Assembly (NCBI GenBank): GCA_019137255.1
Contig: WPDH01000328.1
Location: 1 to 56,164, forward strand
DNA: 56,164 nt
Direction of reading: 5' to 3'
From: Corinectria fuckeliana
Lineage: Eukaryota; Ascomycota; Sordariomycetes; Hypocreales; Nectriaceae
Shown: piece by piece, positions 32,576 to 42,417 of the stretch
How the letters are laid out: each line of letters opens with the position of its first letter
Position numbering within the stretch: the stretch's first letter is position 1
Program-made: the position numbers and the translations under genes
Notes under the pieces: model-generated
Database searches by the model: none
What the model was told of the DNA's origin: nothing
The model's input: only the letters and a program-made list of their open reading frames with translations

Positions 32576-33922
32576 TACTCGGTATCGCGTCGTAGCAATG
32601 GAATGTTTCACTTTTATATGGGTTACGTCTTCGTCGAGGGTAACTTAGATAGATGAGTCTTGCCCCACTGGAAACGGACACAACGGGATCAGTCTCGGCA
32701 CTTTGATCCGGGGTAGGCCAAACCTATCTGGGCTTCCGACACTTTCTTTGCAAGAGCTGTCCTCCCTTTAGAAAGGGAATAAGCATGCTTCTACCTCGAT
32801 AACGTATCATTGTCTAATACCGCGTCAAACTGTCAAGGACTCACCTCCGTACCCTTGCCTGACGAGACCTACATGTTGGCCCAGCCGAGTAAAAATGCCA
32901 AGGCAGTTACGCATAGCTGAAAGCAACCGGCGCTGGAATTCGGACCAGAAGCATTTGGCCGGCTGGTCGATCCGACGGCCCGCAGACTGGGCGTCACGCA
33001 GACTACGCCACTTCGTCTGGCATCCACGGACAAGCCCTCAACCTTTTTGCAATAGTCTGATATGCGGCACCCCAAGCTACACACGGGCGGCACTTATTTT
33101 TCCTCTGCTTGGCACCCTACGGGCAGAACGTTGATGTATTCTACGGGCTCGTCCCCAATACTCGTCAGGTCGAATCTCCGACATTCCTAACCCCAACTCC
33201 GAGCAACACGCGCACATCAATCGTTCTCTAGCAGTAAGGCCCTTACCAAATATCCCGCTTCACTTTTGACTCTTTTTTTATGCAAGGCAAGAAGCGGCCC
33301 GTCGCCTAGCCAAACGCATATGTCGGAAGCTAGCCATCTCACCACCAACCTGTCTCGGAAACTGCGCCAGGATGGCTTTTTTCCTCAATCTTCATTTGTT
33401 CACAACCGAAGATTGGCGGGATCTCACTACGTAGGAAAGGGTGTAAAGCTTAACAACCTGAGTGACCTCATGTGGGGTCGTGCTGGGGCTGTCGTACGAG
33501 GTGATAACCCCATGTCTTAGAAGTCAAACTGTCATAAGCGACCGCGGCGGGAGGGGAGCTATCACATAACTACGGATCGGCATACCCCGTCACAAGGTCC
33601 AATTGGAGAACCACTGCGAGTCAACAGCTGAGTATCGTCGCACCTTGGAGGCGAGCATGTTGGTGACAGCTGGGGAAGAAGGAATGTTACACATCTTGGC
33701 AACTTCATTGCTTCAACACGAGACTGTAAGGAGACTGCAACAAGATAAGATCTGCAAAGCTTCTACTGCAGAAAGAAGCCATCCTCCAGAGAGGGTTAAT
33801 GAATGGTTGGTGTCACATAGCAGGCATCGTCATGTCCAGCCACAAGCCTTCCCCCTTGCAGCAGAGTCATCACGAGACCCAATGTCCACACGCCACCACT
33901 CAGTCTTTGCAGCTGCAAAATC

Positions 33923-33930
33923 TATATAAG
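33923..33930 (+). promoter_or_regulatory. TATA box of the small secreted protein gene
   Basis: TATATAAG, followed by a C/T-rich leader, lies 124-131 bp before the ATG at 34,054. The layout (TATA, pyrimidine-rich leader, short ORF) is typical of strongly induced fungal genes. Confidence 0.6.
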
Positions 33931-34053
33931 TCCCCTCTCTCTCCTGCTCAACCTTCAACCTCCAAATCATCTCAGCATCTCGAACAAGCACTTATACAAC
34001 GAACAGAAACCCATCTTTCTATTCTCCAAACTTCCCCAGCAACTACTGCAAAT

Positions 34054-34398
34054 ATGAAGGTCACCGCTATTCTCGCCCTTCCCGTCCTGGCCCTGGCTGC
34101 CGCGACCCCTAAGCTTGAGGATCGTCAGCTGCCTTCGCTTCCTGGCCTGCCGCTGGACCCAACCTGCCTCACCAAAATCTCTGGTGCTGCCGCGTGTATC
34201 TCTGGTGGAATCCATCAGGGAACAGTCCTCACCGACCTTCTGGGCTGGTATGTACTCCCTCCTGTTTTCCCGAGACTCCGCCTGCAGACAAGAGCACGTT
34301 TGTGCTAACATCCTTTACCCGACAGCCCTATCGCCGTCGTGATTTCGGCTCTGGACTGCATTCTTGGCGGCCTGACTGGTGGTACTGGCACTAAGTAG
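34054..34398 (+). CDS. Small secreted protein, four cysteines
   Basis: An 88-residue protein in two exons (intron 34248-34325, GTATGT donor, CAG acceptor). The start is the ATG that opens a clear signal peptide (MKVTAILALPVLALAAATP). A dibasic-like EDR just after could be a Kex2-type processing site. The mature part begins with a Leu/Pro stretch (QLPSLPGLPL) and has four cysteines at 38, 48, 65 and 76, separated by hydrophobic Ala/Ile/Val-rich segments, with a Gly/Thr-rich tail (GGLTGGTGTK). Cys65 is created by the splice junction. It does not fit the eight-cysteine hydrophobin pattern. Function is unknown; it is an effector-like or surface-active candidate by size and secretion only. Confidence 0.8.
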
Positions 34399-35378
34399 TC
34401 TTTTCGACTACCTCGCCGTTCTTTCTTCTATCTCATGGCAGTGGAAAATGAGCCTATTCACAGAATGGGCCGTTCGTGACGTAGGAGGACGAGGGTATTC
34501 TAGAATTCAGGTAGCAAGCAGAGTGAAGAAAATCGCTACTCGAATAGTAAACATGATTAAAGTATTTGGTCGGTTTGTGATCGTGAATGTTGCACTATTC
34601 CCAAGGGATTCAGAAACTTGAGACTTCAGGTAGTTGGTTTCTACTATTAAGATAGTAACAGGACTAGATGAATCTTGAACTGTGCATAGCATATTTTCTG
34701 TGGTGAATTCGTCCATTCTTAAGCCAGTAAATGCCTACCCCTCTGAAGTCGAGTCTTAGGCTTAGCCGCATTCCAGCAGCCAATATTGTTGCTTCTATCC
34801 CAGTAAATAATTATACCATGAGTTGACCATCCAAAGGCTTGGAAAAGACGTGAGCGCAGCCCAATCATAAATGCAAGCAGACTTTCGGCTCCCTTCTTGG
34901 ATAATCTTGCATGTCGCCCACTAAGAGTTTTTAAAGTATAGAACCTGCAGCAAGCCTCGACAGCTTCATATATGTCACTTGAGGTATATACATGCCAGTT
35001 TAACCTCGGGCAGTAATGGTATCACAGCGGCTAACGGCTAACGCAACTATATGCTACATCCCGGCAATTATCATGGTTCCTGGTAACTAGATTCAACAAC
35101 TTCATAGGCAGTTTTCTGTCCCGATCTCTGAGCTATGCTGATGCAGGATACTATCGGAGCGTGAACCATCGTAGCTAAAATCTTGCTAAATCTTGTGTCC
35201 TTTCCCAAGCACAACTGCCCTCATCCACCGCAACACGCACTCTCATATCAAACAGCTAGCTTCTTGACTGTTTCCTACATGCAATTTATATAAATCACGC
35301 TGCTAATAGGAAAAGACCGGGCTTCTTTATAGTAGAGCAGTCGAAGTAGTTTATCCCATCAGATCCTAGTATATGTAT
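34399..35378. other. Intergenic region
   Basis: AT-leaning sequence between a plus-strand gene end and a minus-strand gene end. No coding signal was seen. Confidence 0.6.
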
Positions 35379-37127
35379 CTATATGAATGCAAGCAAATCT
35401 TTGGCTGATCGGTCAACTAACACCCAGCCGCTACTAGATGTGTCTTCAGTCTCATCCACCTCAGCTCTCACCCCATCCTTGTCTTTTCCCGGCTCAGGAT
35501 ACTTTCTCAAATGCTCAATAGCCCAAATCAAATCCTTGCTCAACGCCGGCGGTATTCTCCCTTCGCCAGCCAAAGTTCCCAACCCTGCAATCTTAAACAG
35601 CCCGTTCAGCCATTCCGTGGTCTCTCCCGTCTCCCACTCGATGTCGTGAAACTTCTTTCCTTGTTTGATGGTCTTCTCCTCTCTCTGCGTCTCCCATCTC
35701 TGCTGCTCCTCCAGAGGCGGAAGCGGGAGGGCATTCCTCCCGGAAAACAGCCGTGCGAGTGCGATAGCTTGGTATTCGAAACTTCTAAACGTCAACACAC
35801 GCGGCAGCCCAACTAGAGCGATCGTCGAGAAGTCTTGGAAAAAGGTGTGCCAGTAGCCTTTGATGAGCTTGTTGGACTCGTAATCCCACAATGGACGGCC
35901 GTTGGCTTTGGTGTTCCAAAAAGGAAAGGATATCTTGTATCCGGTGCAGTAAATGACCGTATCAACGTCGTCTAGATAGGTGTCATCGTCGAACACAATC
36001 CTTCCATCCAGTTTGTATTCTCTGATGGTTGGCTTCCACTCAATCCCTTGTGGCGGCTTCTCGCCGTCCCATCTCGACCGTGATCTTCTCGATTGAAACA
36101 CGGGGAGTCGGGCTACCGATGCCACCTCTGCCGTGACATCGTGTCCTGAAGCAGAGTTGCCGATTACAACGACTTTCTTGTCAGAATAGGGCGAAGGTGA
36201 GCGATAGAACTTGGAATGCACTACACGGCCGGGGAACCTTTCCATGTATGCTTCCAAGCCATCAACATGGGGTATCTAGATACGTTTGTTAGTTAGTTCA
36301 AGCCTCGGAGTGCAGTTGTAGCGCTCCACACGTACCCAAGGGACCGAGTAATGCCCATTGCCCAGAATTACAGCATCAAACTCCTCTTCCCACCAGAAGT
36401 CGGCCTGTCGCGACGGGTCGTACTTCCGTAAGGTGAGCTTCCATCGCTCCAATTCTTCAGCAGACGCAGGCGGGATTCGAGAAACATCTTCTACGGTGGT
36501 GTTCACGGACAGGAACTCGTCTGTTTTGTGGTGTGAGAAATAGTTCTCGAGATACTGACGAGGAATGTAGTGCGGAACAAATGGTCCGTATGCAAATCGG
36601 ATGTCAGAGAAGGACATTGCGATGTCTGGCACATTTGTACTGCATCATTGTTTAGTCGGCGAACACATAGTTTCATTATTTCTAGCCTCTTACGTGAGAC
36701 TGTCGTAGACGGGAGTTTGAAGATATTTATCTTCATTAGGGGGCGTCCATCGAGGAAGAGTATCCGGGATCTCCGGCGGCTTGTCCAAGTCCGCCGGCAA
36801 GCGTCCGGGCGGAGTTGGGGGAATTGGCCCTGGGTCGGGATTGTGTATCCTGACTCGTATTAGAAAAAGAGCCCTTCGGCCTTTACTATTGGAAAAAGAA
36901 GTGGCCTTACCATGTTCCTCCGGGCGTTCCTCTCCGTTCGAAGACTCGAATGCGTTCAAAGTAGTTCTCGGCCTTGAATGCTGCTGCTGTAGCCGCTCCT
37001 GTATCAATGGCGTGATGAGTGACATGTTAAGAGTTGAGAGAGCGGACAGGAAGAAGTTACCTGCTGCGCCAGCGCCAATAATGGCGACAGACTTGATCTT
37101 CTTGTCGAAGCTCATCATGCTTTTCAT
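35379..37127 (-). CDS. Flavin-containing monooxygenase
   Basis: An FAD/NADPH enzyme of about 503 residues that oxygenates nitrogen, sulfur or carbonyl carbon in small molecules. There are five exons; introns are 36999-37060, 36850-36910, 36640-36693 and 36276-36335, all GT-AG and in phase. The FAD loop is GAGAAG (18-23), followed by the second FAD motif VFERRGTPGGTW completed across an intron. Exon 4 has the VILGNGHYSVPW element, equivalent to the FMO FATGxY motif. Exon 5 carries the NADPH loop VIGNSASGHD and VIYCTGYKISFPFW. The C-terminus includes a WxxxLF segment typical of fungal FMOs. The ATG at 37,127 is used; upstream only GTG is in frame. No lesions. A HET scrap lies just upstream. Confidence 0.94.
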
Positions 37128-37405
37128 AGAGATGAAGATGGGCACGAGCTACAAGGACTGCAGTGACTGTTTTCGATGGGATAGATAAATGAGGGGTAAT
37201 TGAGCAGTACCCAAAGGTTGGAAGACGGGCCTGAATTCGTCATTCTCATTGGGGATTTCACCATTATACCATCACGTGCATCACTCAAGACCGAAATTAC
37301 GAGAATTACTAAGAAAGAACGTGTTGTGGAACTAACAATCCACGTCGTGTCGGTCAAGTAAGCCGCCCTTGTTGGATTTTGTCTCTTCAAATTCTACTAG
37401 GTACG

Positions 37406-37800
37406 TTAAGAAAGCAGGCCTCGAAACGAAACTCTGCTAAATACACCAAGAACCTTGTCCCGGGGGTCCGTACACAGTTCGTATCGCAAGTTGTAAGCAA
37501 AACCTAGGGTATCAGAAGCTGCTGAATTGCAAGGGTCCCAAGGCTTATCAAACTGGTTCGCATCCTGGAAATTCAGCGGTTCTATGATCACCACATCGAG
37601 TCCCAACTGTAGCCGTTCAGGCAGGATCTCTACGTGTTTGATCATTCAGATGAAACATCGCACAGCAATGACATACGTTCATAGCCACTCAAAGCAGTCT
37701 CGCCTACAGAGGAGTATTGTCCGACCTCTCGTGCAACCGACATTCCTTGGGGCCAAGGTCGGGTTACTATATCCTTTGTTGCAAACTAGGGACTTGATCG
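37406..37800 (-). pseudogene. HET-domain protein fragment
   Basis: The minus strand reads TLAPRNVGCTRGRTILLC and DCFEWL, a stop and frame change, then VEILPERLQLGLDVVIIEPL, and finally YNLRYELCTDPRDKVLGVFS. The last piece matches the end of fungal HET (heterokaryon incompatibility) domains, where TDPRDKVYALLGL is the common form; the first resembles the RxWxxQE part with FCGxDxFxW. The fragment lacks the N-terminal part of the domain and any downstream region, so it is a relic. Confidence 0.5.
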
Positions 37801-37806
37801 TGATGT

Positions 37807-38057
37807 AAAAGCTCTTGATTTCCTAGCTAAAAGAAGGACTAATTGAGGGTCGAAATACATCAATTTGGGCTCCTAGGAAATCCGTAGAAGGTTGTGAAAC
37901 GTCAGCTGCCTTCGTCATCAGTGGGGCTAGGATTACGATGTTCAACGTGATGTCAGGCCATCTGTGTGGCATCCGGGCCGTGATGTTGATGATCAGAGGT
38001 TATGACGATGCCCTCAATGATCCCGAATACCGATTATGATCCCGAAATGCGACATCC
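37807..38057 (+). repeat. Diverged dispersed repeat, member 2
   Basis: Shares AAAGCTCTTGAT, CTAGCTAAAAG, TTGGGCTC and two GATCCCGAA motifs, the second followed by GCGAC, with 3,869-4,135 in the same order. It begins right behind the HET fragment. Confidence 0.45.
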
Positions 38058-39389
38058 TTGAGCCCTTGAGACTAAGGTAGTTGAGGATAGGCCTGCCATA
38101 CTGGCAAGGCTGGAGTCACTTTTGATGAGGCAAGTACCGCAAAAACCCCACTCCTAACCAGGCCGTTTGCTCAGCAAGCCCGAGCCAGAGAATAACAGTG
38201 TCAGCTGTAACGAGATTTAATCCCATTTAAGCTGCATTGGGGTTTCGTTTGAAGCTGTCTTGATGTGATGCAGATACAGTCGACCAAGAGAGTTTTAGGT
38301 CAATCTAGGCGATATCAGTGACGGAGCACAGTCTCGAGAAATTCCGCTATAGAGGCAGGCTTGAATGTAGTGCTTATCTTGCCATCAAATCAGTGATCAG
38401 TAGCATGTGAGAGCTGATAATGTTTTTCTTCCTCAACAAATCTGAGACTGCCGTCAGACCCAGAAGTAGCTGCTGGAAATATTGCAAGAAGCGGGGACAT
38501 TAAGCAAGCCTCTGCAAAAATTGCAGCGTGTTTTGTTGAACTATTTTATGGCTGAGTTAGAGTTGGCTGGCAACTGTAAATCACCGACATCGTGACGGTA
38601 CAGCCGCTGGGTACAGAGCCTGCTGCCCACGCTGAGAGTAAGGCGCGAGAATGGCCAAGAAATCTGCAACCTGCCGGAATCAAGCTGCTCTAGTGTGTGA
38701 ATGGTTGTATGGTTTGACGGTGATTCAGGGTATACATCAACTTTGACACAACATTCGTATTGGTCACCGTCTTGACAGCTAGGCTACGACTGTACTTCTG
38801 AATCATCCCTTCATATTACCTCTCTAGCAGTCATCCTATTTAAACATATACTGAGCTGCGTTGCGTGTAATGAAAGCTCATCCGCGAGTGTTTCTCCTAC
38901 ACTAGCAACACATAGGTCAGGAAAGTGATACGAACTTAGATGTCGACGTGGAACAAATAGTGATTTGTGATATTGCTCAGCCAATGCTTCCAGTCTCAGT
39001 CCCATCTACTACACAGCCCGGCTGCTAGGTGGTGACAGACATGAGACGTAACCACGGAGAGGCCGTAGACTAGACATTCACGAGTACAAAGCGATGTAGT
39101 AGATGATGGTAAATGCTTGTCAATGTTGGATTTGTACACTCCACAGCCCAAAGCTGAAGACGCCTGTCGCCAAATCCTTTTGTTAACGAGACTTCAAACT
39201 ACCTCCCAGACATTGCGCATCTAGTTCAACTAAATACGGAGGAAATGTGGCCTGGAGAAGGTAACTAACAGCTCAATCTGCTATAAAAAAATTTTAAGAA
39301 TCGAAACTCAACTCCTCACTTAGTAGGGCTTCTCGCCGATGCTAGTTCTGATCAGCTAGTGTGATCAACAAGAAGTACAGGAATACTCA

Positions 39390-40085
39390 CTAGTTACCCG
39401 GGGGGGAGTAGCGAGCGACGACGTAGGTCTCACCGTTGCTGCCACTAGCACTAGCCATGCCGACCTTGGTGGTGGACTTCCAAATGACTTGGGCTATTGG
39501 GATGTTAGCGCTTGTACTGCTCTTACTGAGACAAGATCGCTTACTGTAGTGGCCAAAGGTCAGGTAGTTGGTGTCGCTGATGGTCTCGCCGTTGTACGAG
39601 CTCTTCTCCCCGACAAAGGCAGCCACGGCACTGGCGTAGGGCGTGCTGTCGTACCCCATGTAGAGGTTCTCGCCCAGGTCAGCGGTGCCGGAGTGCTCCA
39701 AAGTGCCGAGAGAAACCAGGTACGTGGCCCATTCTTGAGCACCGGCCGCAAGTGTCTCGTCCCAGACGAGGTCGGGGTTGCCAACTTCGCTTCGGGCAGC
39801 GTTGTGGGCGTCGAGGGCTGCCTGCTGGTCCGCAGTCAGGCTCGAGTCAGAGACGGTAGTCTCTTTGGCGGCAACGGCAGCGGCGGTGGTGGTGGTGGCA
39901 GCAGAGGAAGAGGCCTTTCTCGTGATCAGGGTGGTTGGCACCGCGGCGACGACTTCGGCAACTTGAGTAATGGTAGGCCCAGGGACCGTCACAACCTCGG
40001 TGACGAAGTTGGGGTAGCGATGAGGGAATCGCCAGGCCGCGGCGTTGGCGGCCAGCACGGAAACGACGAGGGCGGAGAAGTGCAT
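39390..40085 (-). CDS. Secreted PR-1/CAP-domain protein lacking cysteines
   Basis: A 214-residue secreted protein of the CAP superfamily (fungal Pry/PR-1 group; known members bind sterols or fatty acids). Two exons; the 51-bp intron (39494-39544) has no stop, so unspliced reading would insert 17 residues and break the signature. Splicing restores GHYTQVIWKSTTKVG. The signal peptide is MHFSALVVSVLAANAAA; a Thr/Ala-rich linker (about 50-80) precedes the CAP domain. Domain landmarks are ALDAHNAARSEVGNPDLVWD, LEHSGTADLGENLY and the C-terminal YVVARYSPPGN. The two cysteines normally present as KVGC and YVVC are Met and Ala here, and the spliced protein has no cysteine at all. Confidence 0.93.
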   Translation of the reverse strand: MHFSALVVSVLAANAAAWRFPHRYPNFVTEVVTVPGPTITQVAEVVAAVPTTLITRKASSSAATTTTAAAVAAKETTVSDSSLTADQQAALDAHNAARSEVGNPDLVWDETLAAGAQEWATYLVSLGTLEHSGTADLGENLYMGYDSTPYASAVAAFVGEKSSYNGETISDTNYLTFGHYSKRSCLSKSSTSANIPIAQVIWKSTTKVGMASASGSNGETYVVARYSPPGN

Positions 40086-42417
40086 GTTGAGTGTTGAGTG
40101 TTGAGTGATGGGTCTGTTTGTCGCCAGGACTGTTGATGGAATGAATGAATGAATGGACGGGGCCTGCCGGGAAAGGTAAGGAATGACTATCGGCTGTAAA
40201 GGAGTGACAAGACGCGGTGGGTGAAGAGTTCGGAATCTGTTTGACGGGAGGGCGTCGAGGCTCTCTTATACTTCAGTACCCTACCTTGCACCCCACGATG
40301 TGATGAGTCGTCAGCCTTACGACTGTACGGAGGCAACGCCTTGATAGGTTCGGCCGGCACGCCACTGGCTTCACGTTTATTACAGAGCGGAGTCAGCATG
40401 TGTCATCCCATGTTCTGTCTGATGGCCTGCAGGGATGGTCCTAGAGGCCGAGGCCTAGTGTAGTCTCGTATATAAAATGGAAATCACCAGGTTTGTTGGA
40501 AGTTGTGATATTCCCTTCTTGTGTTAACCAGGGACTTGCTGGCGTTACTGAAAGAATGAGTGAACGAGATATTCAACGCATCGAGCACACTCACTATAGT
40601 CGGAATTATCTGTGATACAACCGTCTAGTCAGTGCCGAATAACTGCCAAGTGCGTGTTGGAGTAATCGAGAGGGATTAGCGCTTCAGGGCCTGCCACACT
40701 GAAACCTCGTAAAAAGTCCTGCCGACCCCGAACCCCTGGGCCCGTTTCATCTTAGAATATTTTCAATCAGAGATGAGATGACTTTCTATCAGATTCCACG
40801 GGGACTGATTAGCTCGGTTAACATGAGACGAAGCAGGGGTCCTTCATCCCTACCTCACTCTGCAGTTTGCCGAAGGCACAGTTGGAGATAAATCATCCCG
40901 CTACTAATGGTAACGTAACGAGCCAATAGCCTTGTGGCAGCTTGCATCTCACAGTTTGGCTAGAGTCGTGAGTTGAAGGATCTCGGCCCTGCAAGGATGG
41001 GTTTCATTCAGCCACTGTTATGCCTCATTCTATTCTCACGCAGAGTCCTCGACATTGTCTTCCGAATGATGCGCAGCTCGGGATTTAAGGTCAGTAAACA
41101 TATCATGATTCTCGATCATCTCGAGTGATGCTGTGCGAAAAGCATTAAGAGATCAGCATAATGTTGCTCAGATGCATGGTTAGATCTGGGACTAGATCTG
41201 CGCTGCCTTGATCGGACCACGTCTAGCTGATCTTGGTTTGCCATAAGATAATCACATCATGCCTACGTGTCCCCCTATTAATAACGGTGATTAAATACTC
41301 CATCAGTCTTACGTAGGACGGCCGACTGCTCCTTAAACTTTGATGCGAATGTTCGTATTCACTTGGTATTGTCCACCCCCTACAGGGTAGTTTTCTAGCA
41401 TCAGATGGCCTCGAACAGTCCGCGAAATGATGCGCTTGTAGGGTTTAGTTGATGGGGTTTCTCCACGAATCGGCTGCAGGCTAGCCATAAAAGGGCCTTG
41501 CATCGCTGCCCAGCCAAGCCGGCGGAAACCAATCACTTGGGAAGGCCGTGACTAATTTCCACTAATCTATTGCACACGAATACACCTACGAGATTTGTTA
41601 GTGACTTCAACCATCAAGTACATCGCCCCACGTAGTAGGTTTCTTTGTTCTTGGCGTCGAGTGCCAATGTGCTGAACTCGCCGTGGTCGGGACTTGGAAG
41701 CCGTACTGTATTTCCAGCTGTGGAGGAGGAGCCTTGGCAGCAGGACAGAATGACACTTTGCTCTGCTGGGTAATCGATAGTTCCGATAATGGTAATGAGA
41801 GCAGAAGTCAGCGATGCTTTACTTGCACTGATAGGCGGTAGGAACCCACACTTTACCATGTGTAAGGAGGCGGCGGAGGAGCGAGAGCAACACCAGCATT
41901 TCTCAATGCCAGGACTCGTTTGTCGATTATTATTTTAGCACTTATGCAGGCTTTGCTGGGATTTCCGGGAATGAGCCTGTGTTTCCTATTTTTAGTAGTG
42001 CAGGGTAGACTGACGTCTGGCGATAGGTCGTTAGTTATGGGCGACCGCTTTCCTTCAATCCTCGAACTACGGGAAGAACCTGTCCCTGATTGGTGGGTTT
42101 CCATCTCCTGAACTCATCATATGATACATCCGCGGATTGTGTCTCCTGCGAGACAAAATGATATAACAACAGTTCGTAGCGCACGGTGTTGCTGAGGCCC
42201 AGTCTGACATCTGAGATATCCTTAGCTCCGGCAGCTCCAAGTCCACTTATCAACAGTGTCATCAGAAGAAGTCATCTTGAATGGAGACGCTATTACAGGT
42301 GGAACCTTAAAGAAACATAACTGTCCATCAAAAAGATGATAGATGTCTAATAGTAAATAAAATGTATTGACTATTCAGAGGAACTAACCTGCCTTTAGTT
42401 TGAGTCTTGGCAAAATC
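40086..42417. other. Intergenic region, no confident gene
   Basis: The promoter of the CAP gene is at the left end; TATAAG (minus strand) lies at 40,265-40,270. A minus-strand ATG frame at 42,262-42,035 (MTLLISGLGAAGAKDISDV) and another at 41,859-41,614 look mildly coding and might be exons of one small gene, but I could not join them with convincing splice sites. Nothing else is seen. Confidence 0.45.

Larger units (their letters stand above)
32431..34053. other. Intergenic region
   Basis: Contains a dispersed repeat at 32,455-32,575 and, at the right end, the promoter of the small secreted protein. The open frames inside lack domains and proper starts. Confidence 0.55.
37128..39389. other. 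Intergenic region with a HET relic and a repeat
   Basis: Contains a HET-domain fragment (37,406-37,800, minus strand) and the second member of a dispersed repeat (37,807-38,057). The remaining 1.3 kb shows no gene. Confidence 0.5.

Noticed and set aside
39489..40097. 202-codon open frame opposite the CAP gene
   Set aside because: A shadow of the Ala/Thr-rich CAP coding strand; Gly/Val/Arg-rich with no domain.
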